DNA of 10,063 nucleotides from Candidatus Auribacterota bacterium (GTDB lineage Bacteria > Auribacterota > Tritonobacteria > UBA1439): contig JAPLCY010000063.1 of NCBI GenBank assembly GCA_026391995.1, forward strand, positions 1 to 10,063, given 5' to 3'. The position numbers and the translations under genes are program-made. The notes under the pieces were generated by a model. It was given only the letters and a program-made list of their open reading frames with translations, ran no database searches and was not told the DNA's origin. Positions 1 through 7,539 of this stretch are shown here, piece by piece. Position 1 is the stretch's first letter; every line of letters starts with the position of its first letter.

Positions 1-1
1 G

Positions 2-1225
2 GAAATTGCACGATGCGCAAAGTGCGGCAAGTGCCGTTCGGTATGCCCCACCTTTGTCGTCGCCAGGGATGAGACAAGGGTCGCGCGGGGCCGGATCAGT
101 CTCCTCGAGGGGATCCTGGCGGGGAACTCCGTCCCCACACGTTACGCCAGGGAGATCCTCGCGAGCTGCTACGGGTGTACCCGCTGCATGGATGCATGCC
201 CGAGCGGTGTCCGTGTTGATTTCATAATCCAGCAAGCCAAATTCATGCTCGCGCAGGAGAGGGGGGTGAAACGTTTTGCCCGGTTCTTTTTCCGGCGGAT
301 CCTCCCTCGCCGCCGGGTGTATGACCGCGTCGTGCGCCTCGCCTCCGTGCTCCAGCGGCTCCTGCCGGGACACGCCGCGCGGCCGATCCGACACCTGCCA
401 CTGCTTTACAAGGGGCGCAGATCCATCCCGCACCTTGCCCGCCGCCCCGCGCTGCGAGCGCTCCCCGAGCTTGTGAAGGGGAGGGGGGAGATGAAGGTGT
501 CGCTTTTTACGGGTTGCCTTCTGAACTACGTGTACCCGGAGGTGATCGCCTCGATCATCAAGATCCTCGAGGCGCATGGCGTCGATATCATCATGCCACG
601 CACGCAGCTCTGCTGCGGCGCGCCGGTCCTGGCCCAGGGCGACCGGGAGGCGGCGACGGTGCTCGCCCGCAGGAACATCGCCTGCCTCGAGCCCGACAAG
701 GTGGACGCGGTGGTTTTCGGCTGCGCGTCGTGCGGTCTCACCGTGAAGCGCGATTATCCCATGCTCCTCCCGGAGGGTGGTGCGCTGGCTGCCAAGGTAT
801 ACGACATTACGGAGTTCATACAGCGATTCCTCGGCTACAGCAATATCCCGCTTGATGAAACGGTGACTTACCACGATCCGTGCCACCTCCGGTGGGGGAG
901 GGGTGTGGCGGAACCGCCGCGCGAGCTGCTCAGGCAGAGCTGCCGCTTTGTCGAGATGGCGGCCGCGGGCGAGTGCTGCGGGCTCGGGGGATCGTTCAGC
1001 ATCTCGCACTACGATGTCTCATGCGCACTCGGCGATAGAAAGGTCCGGGCGATCAGGGAGAGCGGCGCGGGCTCGGTCGCCACGGCGTGCCCCGGCTGCA
1101 TGCTCCAGCTCCAGGACCAGCTCGCGCGGCACGGGATGGACACCGCAGTCCTCCACGTCGCGCAGATTTACGAGAGAAGCTATTTCATGGAGAGACCGCC
1201 GGATAAAAATGGCAACATCCGTTGA
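2..1225 (+). CDS. (Fe-S)-binding oxidoreductase subunit, GlcF-like (5' end outside window)
   Basis: The reading frame is open from base 2 with no start, so the gene begins upstream; 407 residues are visible. Near the left edge is a 4Fe-4S motif, CAKCGKCRSVCP (C5, C8, C11, C15), and a second, CYGCTRCMDACP, lies at residues 56-67. Two CCG (cysteine-rich) domains follow. The first has GC at 172, CCG at 204-206 and CASC at 241-244. The second has HDPCH around 294, CCG at 325-327 and CPGC at 363-366. This order and length match GlcF, the iron-sulfur subunit of glycolate oxidase, and related lactate/2-hydroxyacid or heterodisulfide-reductase-like subunits that pass electrons from a flavoprotein to the quinone pool. 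The family is clear. The substrate is not, because the flavoprotein partner (GlcD-like) would lie upstream and is not seen. An internal ATG at 188 lies after the first cluster and is not the start. Confidence 0.9.
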   Translation, partial: EIARCAKCGKCRSVCPTFVVARDETRVARGRISLLEGILAGNSVPTRYAREILASCYGCTRCMDACPSGVRVDFIIQQAKFMLAQERGVKRFARFFFRRILPRRRVYDRVVRLASVLQRLLPGHAARPIRHLPLLYKGRRSIPHLARRPALRALPELVKGRGEMKVSLFTGCLLNYVYPEVIASIIKILEAHGVDIIMPRTQLCCGAPVLAQGDREAATVLARRNIACLEPDKVDAVVFGCASCGLTVKRDYPMLLPEGGALAAKVYDITEFIQRFLGYSNIPLDETVTYHDPCHLRWGRGVAEPPRELLRQSCRFVEMAAAGECCGLGGSFSISHYDVSCALGDRKVRAIRESGAGSVATACPGCMLQLQDQLARHGMDTAVLHVAQIYERSYFMERPPDKNGNIR

Positions 1226-1419
1226 CGATAGCAACCCGCATTGACACATTCACGCTCGGCGCGGGACATCCGACAATCCGCTGGTAATCCACAGTACTCT
1301 CTCGCACAAGATATTAAGAACCATCCGCAGCCGCTTCCACCAGCTGCATTACGGCATGCCGCTTGCGCATATCAGATTCGCGTCTCCTGATCCTGTCCGG
1401 TCAAAAAGGCAGGCATTTC
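1226..1419. other. Intergenic region before the ComEA-like gene
   Basis: About 195 bp without a gene. It contains a perfect TTGACA at 1241-1246, but positions 1264-1269 (GGACAT) make a poor -10 at the right spacing. TATTAA at 1312-1317 lacks a -35. No terminator hairpin with a T-run is seen after the Fe-S gene. A promoter for the 1420 gene probably lies here but cannot be placed. Confidence 0.4.
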
Positions 1420-2580
1420 ATGCATCTCACGCATCCGCGAGGAATGCGTGTGCTCGTCGTGCTGTGTGCGGCCCTGTATGCCCCGGTGTGTACACCTGCT
1501 ATCCCCGAACCTGGGCAGGAACCCGTCGTGGTGACAGTGCAGTGCTGGAGTTGCGGCGGGGCGTTCCGGGTTCCGCCCGGGTTGCGCGAGGCACGGTGTC
1601 CGGGCTGCGGCGCGGCATGCAGGAGAATAGATTCACCGCAGGATCTCCGGATTGTCTGTACTGATGACGCGAACGGGCGCTGCTCGTTTCTTGTGTATGC
1701 CCCCGGGGGGGCGGCATTGCTCTACGCCGGGGGTGGGGCGAACACCGTCGAGGCGATTACCCGCCTTCTGGCGCGTCACTCCATCCTGCGGCTCGAGGTC
1801 GTGGTGGGCGGGATTCCCGATGATGTGTGCATGCAGTGTATCATCGGGTTGATGAAGAACGTACCGGTCGGACAACTCTATGACCCGGGGTTCCGCGCCG
1901 ACGCCCCCCGCTACGGCCGGTTCCTGGAATTGTTGAGAACCGGCAGTGTATCGTATAAGGTAGTGCGCGGCATGGACAATTTTTCGCTCGGGGCGGCGCG
2001 CTGCTATCTCATGCGGCTGGCGTCATTCGCGCACTCGTCGGGAGGGGACGATGGATTGACGCTCTGCCTGGTGCACGGGGGCAACTCGTTCCTATTGTCC
2101 TCATCGCTGCGCGCGCGAGGCGCCCCCGAAATACCGGGGCTCACCGCGAGGCCTGGCGTCTCGGAATTGCTCTTCCACGGCGGGGCCGCGGCATTGAAGG
2201 CGGTCGCTTCCCCCAGACACGGGAGGGAGGGAATCGTTCTCCGGAGCGACGGAAGGGGCATCGATCTGTGCGATATCGAGCAGTGTGCAATCGTATCGGG
2301 GGAGGGAGAGCGCCCTGACGGGGCCGCAGACTCGCGGCACGCGAAACGCGCGCCGTCTTCTCCGGCGTGCGCGAGCGGCGAGGGGGGACCAATCAATATC
2401 AATAGCGCCTCCGCTGAGGAGCTCGAAGCGCTGAGCGGGATAGGCAGCAAGAAGGCAGAGATGATCGTAGGCTACCGGGAGGCCAACGGCGGCTTCCGCA
2501 CGATTGAGGAGATACAGAAGGTGCCGGGGATCGGCCCGAAACTCTTTGAACGCAACAAGGCGAGGCTTGCCGTCCGCTGA
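1420..2580 (+). CDS. Exported zinc-ribbon / MBL-like / ComEA helix-hairpin-helix protein
   Basis: The product has 386 residues. ATG 1420 is chosen because it gives a signal peptide (MHLTHPRGMR, a hydrophobic stretch at 11-24, likely cleavage near A27); an in-frame TTG at 1363 would add 19 residues ahead of it, and ATG 1444 is an alternative. A CxxC-CxxC zinc ribbon follows (C42/C45, C60/C63). Residues about 82-290 have the rhythm of a ComEC-type metallo-beta-lactamase domain: a strand-rich FLVYAPGGAALLYAGGG, a VVVGG at 127-131 where the HxHxDH metal motif belongs, and HGGNSFLLSS where the LLxGD strand belongs. The metal ligands are absent. Residues 325-386 are a convincing ComEA helix-hairpin-helix: ININSASAEEL, then the hairpins SGIGSKKA and PGIGPKL. 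ComEA binds DNA outside the membrane during uptake. I infer an exported DNA-binding protein; the MBL-fold assignment is tentative. Confidence 0.8.
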   Translation: MHLTHPRGMRVLVVLCAALYAPVCTPAIPEPGQEPVVVTVQCWSCGGAFRVPPGLREARCPGCGAACRRIDSPQDLRIVCTDDANGRCSFLVYAPGGAALLYAGGGANTVEAITRLLARHSILRLEVVVGGIPDDVCMQCIIGLMKNVPVGQLYDPGFRADAPRYGRFLELLRTGSVSYKVVRGMDNFSLGAARCYLMRLASFAHSSGGDDGLTLCLVHGGNSFLLSSSLRARGAPEIPGLTARPGVSELLFHGGAAALKAVASPRHGREGIVLRSDGRGIDLCDIEQCAIVSGEGERPDGAADSRHAKRAPSSPACASGEGGPININSASAEELEALSGIGSKKAEMIVGYREANGGFRTIEEIQKVPGIGPKLFERNKARLAVR

Positions 2581-2621
2581 GTGTAAGCCGCATAATCCAT
2601 CCCTCATCAGCGTAGCGTCTG

Positions 2622-2630
2622 TGCTATAAT
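2622..2630 (+). promoter_or_regulatory. Extended -10 promoter for the TPR operon
   Basis: The sequence TGCTATAAT is a perfect extended -10 (TGnTATAAT), preceded by another TG. No good -35 hexamer sits 16-18 bp upstream, which is acceptable for extended -10 promoters. A transcript would start near 2637, giving a leader of about 20 nt. AGGAG at 2644-2648 is spaced 8 nt from the ATG at 2657. The element follows the preceding gene by only about 40 bp, so it marks the start of a new transcription unit. Confidence 0.65.
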
Positions 2631-2656
2631 TCCACCCCTGTTCAGGAGTCCCGCTC

Positions 2657-4165
2657 ATGATACCCGTATGGCGTTTCCGCCTGTGCCTGCTCGGCCTGAT
2701 GGCGCTGGCGTCGCTCTGCCATGGAGGCCCCCCCGCGGGAGAGCCCCTCACGGAATTCCTCGTCCGCTGGGACCAGAAGTACCGGCTTATAGACCCCGAG
2801 GTGGAACCGGCGCCGCGCGCATACGACAGGGATTACGCGGCGGCGGCCTCGGACCTGAAGAAGGCGATCCTCACCGGCATCGCGGATGACGAGATGTACT
2901 ACCGGCTCGGCTTCTGTTATGAAAAACTCGGCGATCTTAACCAGGCCCTCGACTCCTACCGGCGGGCGGCAGCCGGAGCCGAGGCGGAGAAGAAGGGCAG
3001 CGCCCTCGAACCGGCGATCAGGCAGCATCTGGGAATGGTATACGCGAGAAAGGGGATGTGGCAGGAGGCCGCGGGAGAGTTTGAAAAGGCCCTCGCCGGG
3101 GAAAAGGAATCGTTTGCGATGCGAAATAATCTCGGCTACTGCTACCGCCAGCTCTCGATGCGGCGGAAGGCGCTGGCCGAGTTCAGGGGCGCGATCGCCC
3201 TGAATCCGCGCTCTGCCGAAGCGCTGCTCAACAGCGGCATCATATGCGCCGAGCTCGGAGAATTGGATTCCGCGGAGAATTATCTCAGGAAGGCGATCGA
3301 ACTCAACCCGAATATCGACGGGGGGCGCTATACGCTTGGCATGGTGCTGGAGACGAAGGGCGGGGCGATGACAAGGGCGCCCGCGGCCGTGTCGCCCGCG
3401 CCGCACGCAACGACGGCGGCGTCCCCGCTGGCTGCAGCGCCCTTAAGCGAGGGGGATTCCGAGGAAGCGCTCCTCACCGGGGCGAGGGGGCTCATGGAAA
3501 AGGGCGATCGCGCCGGCGCCGAGCGGCTCTATCGCGGGGTGATCGGGAAAGATCACGGCTCCACCGAGGCATATCTCGGGATGGCGCGCATCAAGGAGTA
3601 CGCGAAGGGGGAACGATATGGTGAGGGATTTCCCGCCGAGGCGTGCATCACCTACTACCGCACGGCGCTTACCCTCGCGCCGGATCAGGCATCGGCGTGG
3701 TTTGACCTCGGGAACGTGTTCGAAAAAATCGGGAGATTGGCTGATGCCACCGCGGCGTTCGAAAAAGCGTACGGGCTTGATCCCGGCATGAAGGTCGCGG
3801 CGTATAACCTTGGTCTCTGTTATAGCCGGCTGGGGCGGGGGCAAAAGGCGGAGGATCTCCTCCGCGAGGCGATACGCAAGGATAACAACTTCGCGGAGGC
3901 GCATTTCCAACTCGCGCGCCTCCTCGCCGAGAAACGCGACTATGGCGACGCCATTCAGGAGTACGAGGAGACACTCAGGATCGCGCCCGACGACGCCGAC
4001 GCGCACTACAATCTCGCCCAGATATTGAGACTGCACGCGGAGCGCCCGGAGAAAGCGGCCGTCCACCTGAAGGAGTATCTGAAATGCAGGCCGGATGCAG
4101 GCGACGCGGCGGAGGTGCGGGAATGGATCAGGGAAGTAGAGGCGGGGAAGGGGAAGCAACAATGA
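2657..4165 (+). CDS. Exported tetratricopeptide-repeat protein
   Basis: The product has 502 residues. The N-terminus MIPVWRFRLCLLGLMALASL followed by CHGG is a signal peptide; C21 could even be a lipobox cysteine (LASLC is close to it), so a lipoprotein is possible. About nine to ten TPR units are visible in two blocks. The first covers residues about 78-219, with motifs such as YYRLGFCYEKLGD and ALNPRSAEALLNSGI. The second covers about 266-480, with ASAWFDLGNVFEKIGR, AAYNLGLCYSRLGR and AHYNLAQILRLH. An Ala/Pro-rich linker at about 236-265 separates them. TPR arrays are protein-protein scaffolds, so in the periplasm this would organise an envelope complex; the partner is unknown. The start is supported by AGGAG 8 nt upstream. 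The stop overlaps the next start as ATGA, which implies translational coupling. Confidence 0.9.
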   Translation: MIPVWRFRLCLLGLMALASLCHGGPPAGEPLTEFLVRWDQKYRLIDPEVEPAPRAYDRDYAAAASDLKKAILTGIADDEMYYRLGFCYEKLGDLNQALDSYRRAAAGAEAEKKGSALEPAIRQHLGMVYARKGMWQEAAGEFEKALAGEKESFAMRNNLGYCYRQLSMRRKALAEFRGAIALNPRSAEALLNSGIICAELGELDSAENYLRKAIELNPNIDGGRYTLGMVLETKGGAMTRAPAAVSPAPHATTAASPLAAAPLSEGDSEEALLTGARGLMEKGDRAGAERLYRGVIGKDHGSTEAYLGMARIKEYAKGERYGEGFPAEACITYYRTALTLAPDQASAWFDLGNVFEKIGRLADATAAFEKAYGLDPGMKVAAYNLGLCYSRLGRGQKAEDLLREAIRKDNNFAEAHFQLARLLAEKRDYGDAIQEYEETLRIAPDDADAHYNLAQILRLHAERPEKAAVHLKEYLKCRPDAGDAAEVREWIREVEAGKGKQQ

Positions 4166-4905
4166 CGATGACGACATGTGGCCCGCAGCGCTATCTGGTC
4201 CTTGCGGGGATTGCGCACACGATCACCGCGGTGCTGCCGGCGATAGTAATCCTGTGCATACTGCCGCACGACACGCCCGACAGCCGGATTGCGTGGCGGG
4301 TGATCATCGGCCTTATCCTCGCAGGCTATGCGGCGCTTCTCCTCGATCTGTGCGGGGCGTCGTGGAATATATTACCCGTTGCCATGCGGAGGATGTGGTT
4401 CAGGTGGCTCTTTCCCGCCGCCGCCGTTGCAGGGAGGGTAGGGGGCATGTCGCGGGACCGGGTTGCCGCGTCATACCTGGCGCTGAGCAACCGGCTCTCC
4501 ACCGCGGGGATCAGGGGGGGAGAGGCAGCCAGGCTCCTGGTGCTCCTTCCGCGGTGCCTACAGAACGGCGAATGCCAGGCACGTGTGATCGAGGACGTCG
4601 CCATGTGCCGCCGCTGCGGCCGCTGTGATATCGCCGGGCTTGTGAGTCTCAAGGAGACGCACCGTGTGCAGATGGCGGTTGTGACGGGCGGAAGCCTGGC
4701 GCGCGAACTGGTCAACCGGCTCTCCCCCTCAGCGGTGATCGCCATTGCGTGCGAACGGGAACTGGTGGACGGATTACGAGCGATCACCTCCCTGCCGGTG
4801 GTGTGCATCGCAAATAGCAGGCCGGAGGGCCCGTGCAGGAATACGCGTGTTGATATCGAAGAGTTCCGCGGGGCGCTCCGGGCGCTGGGTCTGAAAGGGG
4901 AATAA
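4162..4905 (+). CDS. DUF116 membrane-anchored cysteine-rich protein
   Basis: The product has 247 residues. The start at 4162 overlaps the TPR stop (ATGA) and has AAGGGG 8 nt upstream; the longer reading back to 4084 would lie inside the TPR gene. Two hydrophobic helices at residues about 11-34 and 43-63 anchor it in the inner membrane. The C-terminal domain carries the DUF116 signature: LPRCLQ (C132), C138, CRRCGRC (C149, C152, C155), VVTGGS at 174-178, IACERELVDGL (C197) and NSRPEGPCRNT (C225). The conserved cysteines suggest metal or Fe-S binding, but DUF116 has no established biochemical function and I do not assign one. Its place between an exported TPR protein and an exported propeller points to an envelope role. 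The family call is firm. Confidence 0.88.
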   Translation: MTMTTCGPQRYLVLAGIAHTITAVLPAIVILCILPHDTPDSRIAWRVIIGLILAGYAALLLDLCGASWNILPVAMRRMWFRWLFPAAAVAGRVGGMSRDRVAASYLALSNRLSTAGIRGGEAARLLVLLPRCLQNGECQARVIEDVAMCRRCGRCDIAGLVSLKETHRVQMAVVTGGSLARELVNRLSPSAVIAIACERELVDGLRAITSLPVVCIANSRPEGPCRNTRVDIEEFRGALRALGLKGE

Positions 4906-4911
4906 AAGAAA

Positions 4912-6072
4912 ATGGCCCGTACGCGCGTCCTCCGTCACGCCGGGTTCGTCACAGCGCTCACGGTGGTCTTCCTGCCCGCCATCCGTGAGGCGGCATTGCC
5001 CCTGACATGGCGTGTCACAGTGCCCGGCACGGCCGGCCTCGCCGGGACGGTGCGCCCCCTCTATATGGAGGGGTTTGTCCAGGCCGACGAGCAAAGCCCC
5101 GTTGTCCATTGTGCGAGCGCCGTCTCGCTGGATGACGGTAACCTCCTCGCGGCGTGGTACGGCGGCAGCCGTGAGGGCGCGACCGACGTGGCCATTTACG
5201 CCGCCCGGTATGACGCGCGCACGTCGAGCTGGGGAGAGTCGTGGCCTTGCGCGGACGCCGGCGAGACCGGGCGCGACCTCGGCAGGTGTGTGCGAAAACT
5301 CGGGAACGCCGTTCTCTGCAAAGATGCTCGCGGAAGGGTATGGCTCTTTTACGTGAGCATTTCTATGGGCGGCTGGTCCGGGAGCGCGATCAATGCCCGT
5401 GTTTCAAACGACGGGGGCCGCAGCTGGAGTACACCACGGCGGCTTGTCACCAGCCCCTTCCTCAACAAGGGGACACTCGTCAGGGGGGCGCCTTTCCTCT
5501 ACGCGGACGGCTCGATAGGCCTCCCCGTCTACCACGAGCTCTTCGGCAAGTACGGCGGGCTCATCAGGATCGGCCATGATGGATCGCTGATCGCGGCCTC
5601 TCGCCTCTCGTGGGACCGGGTGCTTCTCCAGCCGGCCATTGTGGCGCTCGATGGCGAGCGCCTCATCGCCTTTCTGCGCAACAGCGGCGAGCCGACACGG
5701 TGCATCCTCCGCTGCTTGAGTGCCGACGGTGGCAGGACATGGTCGGAGCCTGAGGGCATGCCTTTGCCGAATCCCGATGCCGCCGTTGCGGCGATACGTA
5801 CCACCGCTGGCGCCCTGTTACTTGCGTTCAACAACATGGAGATTGACAGGGATGACCTGTCCCTGGCGATTTCCTCCGATGACGGGGCGACATGGCGGGT
5901 CGTGCACGCCTTCGAGCAGGGGATTGCCGAGGAAGAGGGAGAGACGCGGGGATTTTCCTATCCGTTCATCGTCCGGTCGGATGACGGGATCTATCACCTG
6001 CTCTATACCTGGCATCGAAAACGTATAAAGCACGTGATCTTCAACGAGGCATGGTTGCAGGGGAGGGGATGA
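4912..6072 (+). CDS. Exported BNR-repeat / sialidase-like beta-propeller protein
   Basis: The product has 386 residues and starts 6 bp after the DUF116 stop, with AAAGGGG about 11 nt upstream of the ATG. A hydrophobic stretch at residues about 11-25 (FVTALTVVFLPAI) acts as signal peptide or anchor. Three Asp boxes (SxDxGx[TS]W) mark the propeller: SNDGGRSW at 165-172, SADGGRTW at 270-277 and SSDDGATW at 321-328. The motif AAWYGGSREG and a downstream RGAPFLYADGS fit the BNR_2 (PF13088) sialidase-like family. True sialidases use an Arg triad with Tyr and Glu. Several Arg residues are conserved here, but I cannot show the full catalytic set, and many BNR_2 proteins are not sialidases. Likely extracytoplasmic glycan binding or hydrolysis, substrate unknown. 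The stop overlaps the next start (ATGA). Confidence 0.85.
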   Translation: MARTRVLRHAGFVTALTVVFLPAIREAALPLTWRVTVPGTAGLAGTVRPLYMEGFVQADEQSPVVHCASAVSLDDGNLLAAWYGGSREGATDVAIYAARYDARTSSWGESWPCADAGETGRDLGRCVRKLGNAVLCKDARGRVWLFYVSISMGGWSGSAINARVSNDGGRSWSTPRRLVTSPFLNKGTLVRGAPFLYADGSIGLPVYHELFGKYGGLIRIGHDGSLIAASRLSWDRVLLQPAIVALDGERLIAFLRNSGEPTRCILRCLSADGGRTWSEPEGMPLPNPDAAVAAIRTTAGALLLAFNNMEIDRDDLSLAISSDDGATWRVVHAFEQGIAEEEGETRGFSYPFIVRSDDGIYHLLYTWHRKRIKHVIFNEAWLQGRG

Positions 6073-6671
6073 GCGGCAATTGCGTCATTCAGCCGTATGG
6101 CTTCGCGGGAATATACATGCTCCTCGCGGCGGGGACAGTATACGCCCTGAGAATCTGGCGCTTCGCCCCATGGACGAGAATTGCAGCCATGGCAATCTGC
6201 GGGGCGGTGCTCCTTATTCCCGTCCGGGGGATGCCCCTCTACGCGTATCCGTACGGCCTCCTGGGAGAATTGAGCGTGACCACCTCCCTGCTCCTGGCGG
6301 GCGTCGTCCTGGCCGCCCTCACCGGAAGGGGGTTTATCACCTCGCGGGATAGGGCGTTCCTCTTTGTGCCGGTCTGCGTCCTCGGGACAATCCTCTATGC
6401 CACCGGCATGAGCATCCTTCCCGCGGGGATTTACGAGGCGGGTTTTCGTCCCCTGTGGATACTTGCACTCCTGCTGGCATGGGTGCTGTCTGGATGGATG
6501 GCGGGACAGCCCATGGCGGCCGGCTGCGTGCTGGCGGTGGTGGCCGCCTATAGTCTCCGGCTCCTCGAATCCGACAATCTCTGGGACTATCTCCTCGACC
6601 CGATCCTGGTTATGTGGAGTTGGGGATGGGGAATGACGATGCTGGTACGGCGCATGATGAACCGTACGTGA
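6069..6671 (+). CDS. Polytopic membrane protein of unknown function
   Basis: The product has 200 residues, using the ATG at 6069 that overlaps the propeller stop (ATGA). A G-rich GGGGAGGGG directly precedes it. An ATG at 6051 in the same frame would add six residues and lies inside the upstream gene. Six or seven hydrophobic helices are visible, at residues about 11-29, 37-53, 68-86, 96-114, 127-145, 147-165 and perhaps 176-193. Short basic loops follow some of them (RIWRF, RGFITSRDR), and the C-terminus is positive (LVRRMMNRT). A Trp-rich segment, WSWGWG, lies in the last helix. I do not recognise the family. Tight coupling to the exported propeller suggests the two products work together, for example as membrane partner or carrier, but this is inference from position only. 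Confidence 0.75.
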   Translation: MSGNCVIQPYGFAGIYMLLAAGTVYALRIWRFAPWTRIAAMAICGAVLLIPVRGMPLYAYPYGLLGELSVTTSLLLAGVVLAALTGRGFITSRDRAFLFVPVCVLGTILYATGMSILPAGIYEAGFRPLWILALLLAWVLSGWMAGQPMAAGCVLAVVAAYSLRLLESDNLWDYLLDPILVMWSWGWGMTMLVRRMMNRT

Positions 6672-6762
6672 GGGCGGGGCCCGGGGTTGTTTTCTGACCC
6701 TCTTTGAGGACGGGTAATTTAAGCTTGCTCATGAGAGTTGTTTGGGATACCATCTTATATCC

Positions 6763-7464
6763 ATGCATCGGGTGACGTACTCTAAGGAAGGATTAATAAA
6801 GTTTATCTCCCACCTGGATATCATCAGGCTCTGGCAGAGGGCGTTTCGAAGGGCGGGCGTACAGGTAGCGGTGTCAAAAGGCTTTTCACCCCACCCGGTT
6901 ATGTCGTTCGGCCCTCCGCTCCCCGTCGGGGTCGCGGGCAGGGAGGAGCTCCTCGATGTAGCCCTTGTTCAAGGCCAGGGGGAAGCGCTCACTGCGGAGC
7001 GGCTTCAGGGATCCTTGCCCGGGGGGATAGGGGTCAGGGGATTGAAGGCGGTTCCCGACACGGCGGCGTCGCTCTGCGCAACCATTGATCGTGCCGCCTA
7101 TGAAGTGGAGTTTGAGCCGGAGTACGGAGCTGAGGTGAGGGCGCGAGTGGAGGCCGCACGCGCCGCGGTCAATCTGATAAGCCGAACAACCAGGCAGGGC
7201 GGAGAGCGCGTCAAAGACATACGGCCCTTGGTGCATGCGCTCTCGGTTGAGGATCAGGCCGACGGAACGGTCATCCTGCGCTGCACGGTCTCGGTGGGAG
7301 TCGGGGGGACCTGCAACCCCTACGAGTTGCTTGAGGCGGTGCTGGGCTGGCCCGGGGAGCGTGTAAAGCAGCAACCGGTCACGCGCACCGCGCTTTTCTC
7401 GAGCAGGACGGATTCACGCACAAGGCCGCCACGGGCGGACGGGGACACGCGGAGGACACAGTGA
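6763..7464 (+). CDS. DUF2344 (TIGR03936-type) radical-SAM-associated protein
   Basis: The product has 233 residues from ATG 6763. An in-frame TTG at 6742 would add seven residues; 6763 is preferred because family members begin directly with the strand seen here as MHRVTYSKEG. No good Shine-Dalgarno precedes either start. Diagnostic features are KFISHLDIIRLWQRAFRRAG (residues about 13-32), SKGFSPHPVMSFGPPLPVG (about 39-57) and a C-terminal GTCNPYELLEAVLG followed by VTRTALF. Members usually occur beside, or fused to, a B12-binding radical SAM protein (TIGR03960) and upstream of RNase G. Here the rng neighbour is kept, but no radical SAM gene precedes it. The biochemical role is not established; a link to RNA modification or processing is inferred from context. 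The basic tail after about residue 210 is not conserved-looking. Confidence 0.88.
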   Translation: MHRVTYSKEGLIKFISHLDIIRLWQRAFRRAGVQVAVSKGFSPHPVMSFGPPLPVGVAGREELLDVALVQGQGEALTAERLQGSLPGGIGVRGLKAVPDTAASLCATIDRAAYEVEFEPEYGAEVRARVEAARAAVNLISRTTRQGGERVKDIRPLVHALSVEDQADGTVILRCTVSVGVGGTCNPYELLEAVLGWPGERVKQQPVTRTALFSSRTDSRTRPPRADGDTRRTQ

Positions 7465-7539
7465 GCTACGGCATAATTTTTATCGACTACTGCCCCGCGC
7501 CGCGCCCCATGCCCGGCGGTCAGAAAAGGACTTTGCGTA

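Noticed and set aside
1241..1246. TTGACA as a -35 box after the Fe-S gene
   Set aside because: It has no acceptable -10 at 16-18 bp, so it is recorded only within the intergenic entry.
2642..3406. Minus-strand open frames over the TPR gene (also 3443-4177)
   Set aside because: No family motif or ribosome-binding site, and they overlap clear TPR repeats on the + strand.
6697..6715. Terminator-like inverted repeat (CCTC-TTT-GAGG, with ACCC/GGGT around it)
   Set aside because: The stem is short, the outer pairs need a bulge, and only a weak AATTT follows. It is too weak to call, although a terminator is expected here.
7472..7477. CATAAT as a -10 box before rng
   Set aside because: No -35 lies at 16-18 bp upstream (GCGGAG), and the AT-rich gap is short. 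rng may simply be cotranscribed with the DUF2344 gene.
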